NCBI GenBank assembly: GCA_947626265.1
Contig: CANQRM010000004.1
Span: 89,551 to 153,550 of the forward strand
Direction of reading: 5' to 3'
DNA length: 64,000 nt
Source of the DNA: an uncultured Oscillospiraceae bacterium
GTDB lineage: Bacteria > Bacillota > Clostridia > Oscillospirales > Oscillospiraceae
Every line of letters begins with the position of its first letter. Within the stretch, counting starts at the first letter, position 1. Positions 15,013-23,164 of this stretch are shown in pieces. Below the pieces are notes generated by a model. It had not been told where the DNA came from. It searched no databases and saw only the letters and a program-made list of their open reading frames with translations. The translations under genes and the position numbers were made by a program.

Positions 15013-16341
15013 TTATTTTCCACTCTCTCTAAACACCGCCCGGCAGAGGAGGAGACCGAGAAGCGCGCTCAGGAAGTCCGCCAATGCCTGGCTCACCAAG
15101 AGCCCCTGATAGCCCGCGAGGGCCGTGGCCGCGGCCAGCACCGCCACGAACACTACCCCCTGCCGGCTCAGGGACATGATGAGCGCCGGGCCCGCCCGGC
15201 CCGCGGCCTGAAAAAGGCACGTCAGCAGCAGCACCACCGCGGCGAACACGTTCCCCGCCGCCTGCCACCGGAGCATCACCGCCCCCTCGGCCACCACCTC
15301 AGAAAGGTCCATGAATCCGGCCAGGAGCCGGGGCGCCGCCAGGATGAGCACGGCGCTCAAGAGAGAGGCCAGCGCGCAGAGAAAGCCCAGGCAGAAGCCG
15401 GTGAGTTTCTTGAGCCTCGCCCGGTCCCCCGCGCCCCAGAGGAAGCCGAACAGCGGCACGCCCCCGAAGGAAAAGCCCACCAGCAGGAGCTGGGCCACCA
15501 TGTTCACCTTCAAAGCGATGCCCATGGCCGCCACCCGGACGCTGCCGTAGGCGGCGAGGTATTTGTTCATGACCACCAGGCTCAGGCTGGAGGTCAGGTT
15601 CGCGATGGCGGCGGTGAGGCCCACGGCCAGTATCCCCCGCAGCTCCTCCCCGGACACCCGCGCGTCCCGGGGGGCGACGGACATGTACCGGCTCTTCCGC
15701 TTAAGGACGATGAGAAGGAATATATCGCTGGCGGCGTAGCCGATGGCGGTGGCGACGGCCGCGCCCCGGGCGCCCCAGCCCGCCACGGAGATGAGGATGG
15801 GGTCCAGGATGATGTTGAGGATGGTACCGCCTATGGTGCCCGCCACGGCGGCGGAGGCCAGGCCCTCGCAGCGCAATAAATTGGAGTGGATGAAGCTGGC
15901 CACCACGATGGGGGCGCAAACAGCGAGGACGGAGAAGTACTCCGAGGCGAAGGGGGCCGTGCGCGCGTCCGCGCCGATGAGCCGCAGCAGCGGCCCACGG
16001 AAGGCCATGGAGGCGACCGCCAGCACCGCGCCGGTGAGAAGCGCCACGTAAAAGCAGAAGGCGCTGACCCGCCGCACGCCGGATTCGTCCCCCCTGCCCA
16101 GCATCCGGGAGATGAGGGAGCTGCCGCCCTGGCCGTAGATGTTGCCGAAGGCCATGAGGGCGGTGAACACCGGGCTGCACAGGGCCACCCCGGCCACCAG
16201 GTCCGCGTCCCCGGTCCGGGCGATGAACCAGGTGTCCGCCAGGTTGTAGATGAGCGTCACCACCATGTTCAGGGTGACGGGCAGGGCCAGCCGGAAATAG
16301 GTCCGGGGCAGGTGGTCCAGGTCGAAAACGGACTGCTCCAT
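15013..16341 (-). CDS. MATE-family efflux transporter
   Basis: This 442-aa multidrug/toxin exporter has twelve predicted membrane segments. MATE signatures are visible near the N-terminus (RLALPVTLNMVVTLIYNLADTWFIARTGDADLVAGVAL) and in the first half (GQGGSSLISRMLGRGD). These antiporters use a Na+ or H+ gradient to export organic cations. The start is at 16341 after a strong GGAGG. It is monocistronic, with repeat copy B right after its stop. Substrate unknown. Confidence 0.93.
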   Translation of the reverse strand: MEQSVFDLDHLPRTYFRLALPVTLNMVVTLIYNLADTWFIARTGDADLVAGVALCSPVFTALMAFGNIYGQGGSSLISRMLGRGDESGVRRVSAFCFYVALLTGAVLAVASMAFRGPLLRLIGADARTAPFASEYFSVLAVCAPIVVASFIHSNLLRCEGLASAAVAGTIGGTILNIILDPILISVAGWGARGAAVATAIGYAASDIFLLIVLKRKSRYMSVAPRDARVSGEELRGILAVGLTAAIANLTSSLSLVVMNKYLAAYGSVRVAAMGIALKVNMVAQLLLVGFSFGGVPLFGFLWGAGDRARLKKLTGFCLGFLCALASLLSAVLILAAPRLLAGFMDLSEVVAEGAVMLRWQAAGNVFAAVVLLLTCLFQAAGRAGPALIMSLSRQGVVFVAVLAAATALAGYQGLLVSQALADFLSALLGLLLCRAVFRESGK

Positions 16342-16472
16342 GTTGGCGCCTCCTTTTCTGTCGCCGGTCCAGTATAGCAGAGGCGGCGGGAAATGGAAAG
16401 GGCGGTTTTTAACCGAAGTTTAACCATCTGGCACTGTTCATTTTCCGGCGCTTGTGATATAGTAAAGGTGTT

Positions 16473-17714
16473 ATGAGCACTTATAATTACAACTACACCA
16501 ATTCCCCCGGGCCGGGACCGGGCTCCCCGGGGCCCAGGCCGCCCCGGAAGGACGACTCCTGGGACGGGATAAGCTGGGTCATCGACGTGGGTCTCATCTT
16601 TGCCACGGGACCCCTGGGGCTGTTCGTCACCATCGCCCATGCCATGGGCCATGACATCGTGGGCGGTTTCTTAAGCGGCCTCTTTGGCAGCCGGAAGAAG
16701 AACACCGCCCGCTCCGCCGCCCAGGCGAGGGCTGCCCAGGCCCGGGCCAACGCGGACGCCGCTTGGGCCAAGGTGAACAATGCCCAGGCCCAGGCCAACA
16801 AGGCCCGGGCCGCCGCTCCCCAGGACGATGAGCCGGAGGACGTGCGCCATGCGGACGCCGGCGCCACGGTGAAGACTGTGTTCGGCTGGATATTGGCCGC
16901 CTTCGGCCTTCTGGGCACGGCGGGGGCCGTGGCGACCGGGGCGGGGCTCTGGTCCATCGTGAGCATGGTGGCCGTGGCCCTGGGCGGCGGCTCTCTGGTG
17001 CTGGCCGCCATGGGCTCCCGCCGGAAGGAGGCCAAGTTCCGCCGGTGCCTCACCGTCAGCGGCACCCGGGGCGTGGTGGATATCAAAAAGATCGCCAAGA
17101 CCCTGGGCGTGGACGCCGCCGAGGCGGACAAGACCCTGGAGGAGATGGTGGACCGGGGCTACTATGGCGAGAAGGCCTATATAGACCACGAGCGGGGCCT
17201 TCTGGTCATCGACGTGGAGGACATGCGGGACGTGTACCGCAAAGAGGACGAGGCCAAGGCCCGGGCGGAAAAGGACAAGATGACCGAGTACGAGCGCTAT
17301 GTGGAGCGCATCCGCCAGGCGGACGTGGACATCGAGGACGAGGTCATGAGCGAGAAGATCCGCCGGATGCAGGAGCTGACCGCCTCCATCTTTGCCGAGG
17401 TCCAGGCCCATCCGGAGAAAAAGCCCATGATAGACCGGTTCATGACCTATTACCTGCCAACCACCCTGAAGCTGCTGGAATCCTACGCCCGCATCGAAAA
17501 GCAGGGGGTCACCGGCGAGAACATGGCCAAGGCCAAGAAAGACATCGAGGGCATCGCCGACACCCTGGTGGCGGGATACGAAAAGCAGCTGGACAAGCTC
17601 TACAAGGCCGAGGCCGTGGACATCGCCGGGGACGTGAGCGTCATCGAGAGCATGCTCCGGCGGGACGGCCTTTCCGATAAGAACGAATTTGGACAGACGA
17701 TGGGAGGACACTGA
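16473..17714 (+). CDS. XpaC-like (5-bromo-4-chloroindolyl phosphate hydrolysis) family protein
   Basis: This 413-aa protein has four parts. A Gly/Pro-rich N-terminus comes first, followed by a hydrophobic segment (about residues 31-53) and an Ala/Gln-rich, probably coiled-coil linker. Two further membrane segments lie at about residues 131-183. The C-terminal cytoplasmic helical domain (IFAEVQAHPEKKPMIDRFMTYYLPTTLKLLESY) matches the XpaC family. XpaC proteins often accompany TelA-like proteins, and their real biochemical role is unclear despite the name. The start at 16473 has only a weak AAAGGTG site very close to the ATG. The gene ends one base before the PNP gene. Confidence 0.8.
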   Translation: MSTYNYNYTNSPGPGPGSPGPRPPRKDDSWDGISWVIDVGLIFATGPLGLFVTIAHAMGHDIVGGFLSGLFGSRKKNTARSAAQARAAQARANADAAWAKVNNAQAQANKARAAAPQDDEPEDVRHADAGATVKTVFGWILAAFGLLGTAGAVATGAGLWSIVSMVAVALGGGSLVLAAMGSRRKEAKFRRCLTVSGTRGVVDIKKIAKTLGVDAAEADKTLEEMVDRGYYGEKAYIDHERGLLVIDVEDMRDVYRKEDEAKARAEKDKMTEYERYVERIRQADVDIEDEVMSEKIRRMQELTASIFAEVQAHPEKKPMIDRFMTYYLPTTLKLLESYARIEKQGVTGENMAKAKKDIEGIADTLVAGYEKQLDKLYKAEAVDIAGDVSVIESMLRRDGLSDKNEFGQTMGGH

Positions 17715-17715
17715 T

Positions 17716-18552
17716 ATGGCAAACGAGTACTACGAAAAGCTCATCCGCTGCCGGGACGTTATCCGGGAAAAGACGGACTTCCAGCCCCGCATCGGCCTCA
17801 TCCTGGGCTCCGGCCTGGGCCCTGTGGCCGAGACCATGGAGGTGGTGGCGACGGTCGATTACAAGGACCTGCCCGGCTTCCCCGTGTCCACCGTGCCGGG
17901 CCACGCGGGCCGGTATCTGTTCGGCTACATCGGCGGCGTGCCCGTGGTGTGCATGCAGGGCCGGGTCCACTACTATGAGGGCTTTGACGTGCATGACGTG
18001 GTCCTGCCCGTGCGGCTGATGGGCCTTCTCGGCATAAAGCTGGTGTTCCTCACCAATGCCGCCGGGGGCCTGGACCCCAACATGGAGACCCCGTCTCTCA
18101 TGGTCATCCGGGACCATATGATGTTCAACTTCCCCAATCCCCTGGTGGGCCCCAACCTGGACGAGCTGGGTCCCCGGTTCCCGGACATGAGCGAGATATA
18201 CGACAAAAACCTCCGGGACGTGCTGCACACCACGGCGGCGGGCCTGGGCATGAAGCTGGACGAGGGCGTATACATCCAGCTCACCGGCCCCAGCTTCGAG
18301 ACCCCCTTTGAGGTCCGCTACTATGGCGCCATCGGCGGCAGCGCCGTGGGCATGAGCACCGCCTGCGAGGCCGTGGCCGCCCGGCATATGGGCCTGAAGG
18401 TCTGCGGCATGAGCTGCATCACCAATAAGGGCGCGGGCCTGTCCGCCCATGCCCTGAGCCATCAGGAGGTCATTGAGGCCGGCCAGCAGATTGCGGAGCG
18501 TTTCTCCGCCCTGGTCACCGCCGCCATCCCGGCCCTGGACGCGGCGCTGTGA
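17716..18552 (+). CDS. Purine-nucleoside phosphorylase (class I, trimeric type)
   Basis: This 278-aa enzyme phosphorolyses purine ribonucleosides or deoxyribonucleosides to base and pentose-1-phosphate. Signatures are the phosphate loop LILGSGLGP, VPGHAGRY, the MQGRVHYYEG segment, TNAAGGL and the substrate-binding SFETPFEVRYYGAIGG...GMSTACEAVAARH. The start at 17716 is preferred over one 27 bases earlier because it follows GGAGG and avoids overlap with the XpaC stop. Its stop overlaps the GTG of the MtnA gene, so the two are translationally coupled. That suggests it also handles methylthioinosine or methylthioadenosine. Confidence 0.93.
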   Translation: MANEYYEKLIRCRDVIREKTDFQPRIGLILGSGLGPVAETMEVVATVDYKDLPGFPVSTVPGHAGRYLFGYIGGVPVVCMQGRVHYYEGFDVHDVVLPVRLMGLLGIKLVFLTNAAGGLDPNMETPSLMVIRDHMMFNFPNPLVGPNLDELGPRFPDMSEIYDKNLRDVLHTTAAGLGMKLDEGVYIQLTGPSFETPFEVRYYGAIGGSAVGMSTACEAVAARHMGLKVCGMSCITNKGAGLSAHALSHQEVIEAGQQIAERFSALVTAAIPALDAAL

Positions 18553-19592
18553 GCGACAAGGTAAAAAACATCGCGCTCTCGCCCGACGGGAGCGCGGTGC
18601 GCATTCTGGACCAGACGCGCCTGCCCGGGGAGGTGGTGTATCTCGACCTGCATGGCCGGGAGGAGATGTACGAGGCCATAAAGGCCCTGCGGGTCCGGGG
18701 TGCCCCCGCCATCGGCATCTTCGCCGCCTGGGGGCTGTACGTGCTGGCCCGAAGCTACGGGGAGGATGAGTTCTTCCCCCGGCTGGATGATGACTGCGAT
18801 TATCTTATCTCTTGCCGGCCCACGGCGGTGAATCTGGCCCGGCAGGCGGAGCGGATGCGCGCCCTGGCCCATGGAATGCAGGGCCGCCCCATCCCCGACA
18901 TCGTGGCCGCTCTCGGCCGGGAGGCGAAGGCCATCCACGAGGAGGACGTCGCCATGTGCCGGACCATCGCGGAGGCGGGCCTTAGCCTTCTGCACCCCGG
19001 GGACACGGTGCTGACCCACTGCAACGCCGGGCCTCTGGCCACCAGCGAGTACGGCACGGGCCTGGGCCCCCTGCTGCTGGCCGCGGAGCGGGGCGTGGAG
19101 ATAAAGGCCTATGTGGACGAGACCAGGCCCCTATTGCAGGGCGCCCGGCTCACCGCCTGGGAGCTCATGAACGCGGGAATAGACTGCACCCTCATATGCG
19201 ACAACATGGCGGCTCTCGCCATGAAGCAAGGCCGCATCCGGGCCGTGCTGGCCGGGTGCGACCGCATGGCTGCCAACGGGGACGCCGCCAACAAGATCGG
19301 CACCTCCGGCGCCGCCATCATCGCGCAGCACTACGGCGTGCCGGTGTACATCCTCCTGCCCTCCAGCACCATCGACCTTTCCTGCCCCACGGGGGCGGAC
19401 ATCCCCATCGAGGAGCGGGACGGGGAGGAGATACGCTCCATGTGGTACGTCCAGCCCATGGCCCCCGCGGGGGTAAAGTGCTGGGACCCGGCCTTCGACG
19501 TGACGGACCATGAGCTCATTACCGCCGTCGTCACGGAAAAGGGCGTCATATACCCGCCCTACGATGTGAATCTGAAAAAACTGTTTGGATAA
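18549..19592 (+). CDS. mtnA: S-methyl-5-thioribose-1-phosphate isomerase
   Basis: This 347-aa enzyme isomerises methylthioribose-1-phosphate to methylthioribulose-1-phosphate in methionine salvage. Family features are RVRGAPAIGIFAAWG near the N-terminus, the catalytic cysteine in THCNAG, and the catalytic aspartate in GCDRMAANGDAANKIGT. The C-terminal FDVTDHELITAVVTEKGVIYPPY block also matches. A GTG start overlaps the stop of the PNP gene. With PNP upstream and an MTA/SAH deaminase about 1.5 kb downstream, it forms a plausible deamination-based methylthioadenosine salvage route. The later Mtn enzymes are not in the window. Confidence 0.94.
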   Translation: MSDKVKNIALSPDGSAVRILDQTRLPGEVVYLDLHGREEMYEAIKALRVRGAPAIGIFAAWGLYVLARSYGEDEFFPRLDDDCDYLISCRPTAVNLARQAERMRALAHGMQGRPIPDIVAALGREAKAIHEEDVAMCRTIAEAGLSLLHPGDTVLTHCNAGPLATSEYGTGLGPLLLAAERGVEIKAYVDETRPLLQGARLTAWELMNAGIDCTLICDNMAALAMKQGRIRAVLAGCDRMAANGDAANKIGTSGAAIIAQHYGVPVYILLPSSTIDLSCPTGADIPIEERDGEEIRSMWYVQPMAPAGVKCWDPAFDVTDHELITAVVTEKGVIYPPYDVNLKKLFG

Positions 19593-19623
19593 ACCCTGCA
19601 CGGAAGAAGGGAGAAAAGCAATA

Positions 19624-20532
19624 ATGGCCGTTCCCAAATACCATGAAATGATGAAACCGCTCCTGAGAGCAGTCTGTGACGGTGCGCCCCATACGCTTAA
19701 AGAGTTAAAGCCCATCATTGCTGAGGAGTATTCTCTTTCTGAGGCCGACTTGGCAGAAATGCTCCCCAGCGGGCGACAGACGGTTTTTGCCAACCGGCTT
19801 GGCTGGGCCGGTACATACCTGCTGAAGGCCGGTTTGCTGGAACGCCCTGCCCGGGGAACGTTCATTATCACGCCGGAGGGCAAAAAAGTCCTGGAAGAAG
19901 ACCCCGCGGTCATTGATCCCAATTTTTTGGACAGGTACGAAAGCTTTCGGAAGTTCAGACATACAGACGCCAATGAGAGCGCTTCTGAACCGGCGGCGGC
20001 TGTGCAGGACACAAAGACGCCGGACGACACCTTTGAAGAGGCATTTCAGCAGATCAGTGATAACTTGGCGGATGAGGTCTTGGCCGAGGTAATAAAACTG
20101 TCTCCCACTGCCTTTGAGCAAATGGTCATCGACCTGATGTATGAGATGGGCTACGGTGCGTTTGAGAACTCTGGCCATACGACATCGGTCACCAATGACG
20201 AGGGCATCGATGGGGTGATCATGGAGGATAAGCTGGGCTTTGACCTTATCTACATCCAGGCCAAGAAATGGGACCCGGAGCAGACCATCGGACGGCCTCA
20301 GATCCAGAATTTTGTGGGCGCCATTGCCGGCAAAGGAGAAAAGGGCCTGTTCGTGACAACGGCAAAATACGCAAAGACCGCTGTCGATTATGCCCGGCAC
20401 CAGCACATCATCCTCATAGACGGGCCAAAGCTGGCCCGCTTGATGATCGAGCATAACTTTGGTGTATCGCCAAAGAAAACTTTTGAGATCAAGGCGATCG
20501 ACACCGACCTGTTCAACAGCTACGCAGAATAA
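19624..20532 (+). CDS. Mrr-type restriction endonuclease
   Basis: This 302-aa protein has an N-terminal winged-helix Mrr domain (about residues 5-90: MKPLLRAVCDGAPHTLKELKPIIAEEYSLSE...NRLGWAGTYLLKAGLLERPARGTFIIT). Its C-terminal PD-(D/E)xK-like nuclease domain contains DEGIDGVI...DLIYIQAKKW and, further on, FVGAIAGKGEKGLFVTTAKY. Mrr enzymes are type IV systems that cut methylated foreign DNA. The ATG at 19624 follows GGGAG. It sits between mtnA and a terminator. Its neighbours are metabolic, so it looks like an inserted defence gene. Confidence 0.9.
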   Translation: MAVPKYHEMMKPLLRAVCDGAPHTLKELKPIIAEEYSLSEADLAEMLPSGRQTVFANRLGWAGTYLLKAGLLERPARGTFIITPEGKKVLEEDPAVIDPNFLDRYESFRKFRHTDANESASEPAAAVQDTKTPDDTFEEAFQQISDNLADEVLAEVIKLSPTAFEQMVIDLMYEMGYGAFENSGHTTSVTNDEGIDGVIMEDKLGFDLIYIQAKKWDPEQTIGRPQIQNFVGAIAGKGEKGLFVTTAKYAKTAVDYARHQHIILIDGPKLARLMIEHNFGVSPKKTFEIKAIDTDLFNSYAE

Positions 20533-20536
20533 ATAA

Positions 20537-20571
20537 AAAACTATCGCCGCCCACGGGCGGCGATAGTTTTT
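20537..20571. terminator. Bidirectional intrinsic terminator
   Basis: A long stem (20537-20551 with 20556-20570, tetraloop) is bounded by A6 and T5 runs. It serves both the Mrr gene and the convergent XRE gene. Confidence 0.9.
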
Positions 20572-20575
20572 CGTC

Positions 20576-20770
20576 TCACTCCCGGCCCAGCAGATGGTCG
20601 GTCGAGACATCCAGAAGGTCAGCCAGCGCGACCAGCGTCTCGTAGGAGGGACGCCGCTCATCCTGTTCATAACCCTGATATGTCCGCAGCGCCACACCTA
20701 CCGCTTCCGCGGTCTTCTCCTGGGTCATCCCGTGCGCTAAACGCGCCGCACGCAATCTTTTTCCGAACAT
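20576..20770 (-). CDS. XRE-family transcriptional regulator
   Basis: This 64-aa single helix-turn-helix domain reads FGKRLRAARLAHGMTQEKTAEAVGVALRTYQGYEQDERRPSYETLVALADLLDVSTDHLLGRE, the canonical small clostridial XRE repressor. The start at 20770 has GGAGG five bases upstream; longer readings have no site and no domain. It is divergent from the small zinc-ribbon-like gene at 20868. Confidence 0.88.
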   Translation of the reverse strand: MFGKRLRAARLAHGMTQEKTAEAVGVALRTYQGYEQDERRPSYETLVALADLLDVSTDHLLGRE

Positions 20771-20867
20771 TTTTCCCTCCAAACCCTTGACTACGCTCAA
20801 ATTGTACGTTATTCTATGCAGGAGCGAAACGCTCATTTTGCGCGTGAAACAAAGGAGTTGGGCCGGT

Positions 20868-21068
20868 TTGGACGAAAAATGGTATTCATTTTTGCTCCGC
20901 ATGACCGATGACAGACTGTGGTGTGCAAATTGCAGATTCTTTTATCAGCACTACCTTAAGGACGGCAGGCCCCTGGAGTGGGGCCACTGTGTCTATCCAA
21001 AGGTAAAGGCCCGGAGGACGTGCGACCATTGCGGGCACTTTCAAAGCAAAAAAGGGCCTGCCCGGTAG
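20868..21068 (+). CDS. Small Cys-rich (zinc-ribbon-like) protein
   Basis: This 66-aa protein has two cysteine pairs, WCANCRFF and CDHCGHF, plus a middle GHCVYPKVKARR. It looks like a small zinc-binding fold. The probable start is TTG at 20868, eleven bases after AAAGGAG; an ATG further in (MTDDRLWC) is an alternative. Similar small proteins with an RxxWxCxHF ending occur in clostridial accessory regions. Function unknown. Confidence 0.6.
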   Translation: MDEKWYSFLLRMTDDRLWCANCRFFYQHYLKDGRPLEWGHCVYPKVKARRTCDHCGHFQSKKGPAR

Positions 21069-21082
21069 GGGGAAGGTCCATC

Positions 21083-21112
21083 TTGCGCGTTTCTGCCGCG
21101 GCATGCTATAAT
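21083..21112 (+). promoter_or_regulatory. Promoter for the amidohydrolase gene
   Basis: TTGCGC (21083-21088), an 18-base spacer and a perfect TATAAT (21107-21112) lie 32 bases upstream of the ATG, which has AAAGGAGAG as ribosome site. Confidence 0.7.
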
Positions 21113-21144
21113 GGCGCCAATGACATATACAAAGGAGAGACGCC

Positions 21145-22401
21145 ATGATACGCTTTTATAACGGCCTTGTGCTGGAGCCTGCCGGTGTGACGGAAAACGA
21201 GGTCTGGGTGGACGGCTCCGCCATATGCTACGTGGGCCCCGCGAAGGCGGATATGCCCGCCTTTGAGCGGGAGATAGACTTAAAGGGCGACCTGGTGATG
21301 CCGGGGTTCAAGAACGCCCACACCCACTCCGGGATGACGTTCCTCCGCTCCGCGGCGGACGACCTGCCCCTGCAGGAGTGGCTGGAAAAGCAGGTGTTCC
21401 CCAACGAGGCGAAGCTGGACGGGGAGAGCCTGGCCGCCTTCGTGAAGGTTGCCTTTTTGGAATACCTGGCCGGGGGCTGCACCGCCTGCTTCGACATGTA
21501 CTACTTCCCCGACGCCTTCGTCCAGGTGGCGAAGGACTGGGGATTCAGGGCCATCATGTGCGAGTCCCTGACCTTTGGGGACGACCCCGCGCGGGTCTAT
21601 GACCGGTACGAGAAGTATAACAACATGGGCCCCTTTGTGGGCTTCCGGCTGGGCTTCCACGCCGAGTACACCAATGGCCTGGACACCTTCAAGACCGTGG
21701 CGGAGGCCGCCCGTCATTTCAAGGCCCCGGTATGGTGCCACAATTCCGAGACGAAAAAGGAGACGGAGGAGTGCGTCGCCCGCCACGGGGTGAGCCCCAC
21801 CCGCCTTTTCGAGGACATGGGTCTCTATGAATACGGCGGCGGCGGGTACCACTGCGTGTATTTCACACCGGAGGACATGGACATCTTCGCCCGCCACGGC
21901 TGCACCGCCGTCATAAACGCCTGCTCCAACGGGAAGCTCGCCAGCGGCGTCTTCCCCCTGAAGCTGGCCATGGAAAAGGGCGTGAACCTGGCCGTGGGCA
22001 CCGACGGCCCCGCCTCCAACAACGCCCTGGACATGTTCCGGGAGATGTATCTCATAAACCTCACCGCCAAGCTCCGGGAGGGCGACGCCGCCGCGGGCGA
22101 CCCGGCCCTCATCCTGAACGCGGCGGTATCCGGCGGCGCCCGGGCCATGGGCCTTGCGGACTGCGACGCCATAGCCGTGGGCAAGCAGGCGGACCTGACC
22201 GTCATCGACATGCACCGGCCCAACATGCGGCCCGTGAACAACGTGGTGAAGAACCTGGTCTATTCCGGCAACCCCTCCAACGTGCGCATGACCATGATCG
22301 CGGGCGTGGTGCGGTACGAAAACGGCCAGTTCTTCGTGGGCGAGGACCCGGAGGCCGTGTACCGGACAGCGGAGAAGTATACAAGGAAGATTTTGGGGTA
22401 A
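21145..22401 (+). CDS. Amidohydrolase; MTA/SAH deaminase-like
   Basis: This 418-aa metal-dependent hydrolase belongs to the ATZ/TRZ group, which includes 5'-methylthioadenosine/S-adenosylhomocysteine deaminases. The metal-binding H59-x-H61 lies in KNAHTHSGM. Further ligands appear as histidines in GFHAEYT and CHNSETKKE and as the aspartate of GTDGPASNN. A C-terminal composite sheet ends NVRMTMIAGVVRYENGQF. The TRZ/ATZ group also contains other deaminases, so substrate is inferred partly from context: PNP and mtnA lie 1.5-3.4 kb upstream. It has its own promoter and terminator. Confidence 0.85.
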   Translation: MIRFYNGLVLEPAGVTENEVWVDGSAICYVGPAKADMPAFEREIDLKGDLVMPGFKNAHTHSGMTFLRSAADDLPLQEWLEKQVFPNEAKLDGESLAAFVKVAFLEYLAGGCTACFDMYYFPDAFVQVAKDWGFRAIMCESLTFGDDPARVYDRYEKYNNMGPFVGFRLGFHAEYTNGLDTFKTVAEAARHFKAPVWCHNSETKKETEECVARHGVSPTRLFEDMGLYEYGGGGYHCVYFTPEDMDIFARHGCTAVINACSNGKLASGVFPLKLAMEKGVNLAVGTDGPASNNALDMFREMYLINLTAKLREGDAAAGDPALILNAAVSGGARAMGLADCDAIAVGKQADLTVIDMHRPNMRPVNNVVKNLVYSGNPSNVRMTMIAGVVRYENGQFFVGEDPEAVYRTAEKYTRKILG

Positions 22402-22415
22402 AAAACTTAAACGTA

Positions 22416-22444
22416 AAACCTCCCCTTACACAGGGGAGGTTTTT
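22416..22444 (+). terminator. Intrinsic terminator of the amidohydrolase gene
   Basis: An 11-bp stem (22416-22426 with 22432-22442) is followed by a T run. It abuts repeat copy C. Confidence 0.92.
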
Positions 22445-22448
22445 GCAC

Positions 22449-22539
22449 GCCCGACGCGCGGTGAGAACCGGCAGTGCCCCGCACGCGCTCGGTGAGCGAA
22501 GCGAACTTTAGCGGGAGGGGCCCTGTCGGGCTCAGCCGC
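22449..22539 (+). repeat. Dispersed structured repeat, copy C
   Basis: Plus-strand copy: CCGACG...GAACCGGCAGTG, CGCTCGGTGAGCG, AAGCGAACTTTAGC, CCCTGTCGGGC. The core matches copy A almost base for base over about 75 positions. It lies between the amidohydrolase terminator and the convergent ogt gene. Confidence 0.85.
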
Positions 22540-22554
22540 GCTTTGCCAGCCTTT

Positions 22555-23040
22555 TTATATCGCTCCCTCGTGCTGCAACAGCCAGCTCTTGGCGCCGAGG
22601 CCGCCGGCGTAGCCGGTGAGGGAGCCGTCGGCCCCTACCACCCGATGGCAGGGGATGATGATGGAGATGGGATTATGGCCCACCGCCCCGCCCACGGCCT
22701 GGGCGGACATGCTGTACCGGCCCATGCGGCGGGCGGCCTTATCCGCCAACTGCCCGTAGGTAGTGAGCTCCCCGTAGGGGATGTCCAGGAGCAGCTCCCA
22801 TATGAGCTTTTGAAATGTGCTCCCCGCCGGGGCCAGGGGCAGTTCCTCAGGGTCCGGCGCATCCCCGGCGAAGTAGGCGTCCAGCCAGGCCGCCGCCCGG
22901 GCGAATACGGCCAGGTCCCGCCGCTCCATGGGCGCGGCGGGGAAATATTTCTGCTCCGGCAGCCACAGGCCGGTGAGGCACTCCCCGTCGCTGCCCAGGG
23001 TCAGGGGCCCCAGGGGCGAGGGGTATACGGCGCTGAACAT
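22555..23040 (-). CDS. ogt: Methylated-DNA--protein-cysteine methyltransferase
   Basis: This 161-aa suicide repair enzyme removes alkyl groups from O6-alkylguanine. The acceptor is Cys131 in the IPCHRV motif. It is preceded by the helix-turn-helix region YGELTTYGQLADKAARRMGRYSMSAQAVGGAVGHNPISIIIP and an N-terminal beta domain starting FSAVYPSPLGPLTL. Length is normal for Ogt/MGMT. The ATG has a GAGAGGATG sequence upstream. It is divergent from the PAP2-GDPD gene. Confidence 0.95.
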   Translation of the reverse strand: MFSAVYPSPLGPLTLGSDGECLTGLWLPEQKYFPAAPMERRDLAVFARAAAWLDAYFAGDAPDPEELPLAPAGSTFQKLIWELLLDIPYGELTTYGQLADKAARRMGRYSMSAQAVGGAVGHNPISIIIPCHRVVGADGSLTGYAGGLGAKSWLLQHEGAI

Positions 23041-23102
23041 AGTTCATCATCCTCTCCCCGAGAGTATACCATAGAGCCATGAGCGGCACAATTAAATTTT
23101 GT

Positions 23103-23131
23103 TTGTAGCCATCATCCATATATGGTACAAT
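23103..23131 (+). promoter_or_regulatory. Promoter for the PAP2-GDPD gene
   Basis: TTGTAG (23103-23108), a 17-base spacer and TACAAT (23126-23131) lie 33 bases before the ATG. Confidence 0.55.
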
Positions 23132-23164
23132 GAGCGGAGAAAAATAAGGCTGCGAGGGATACAT

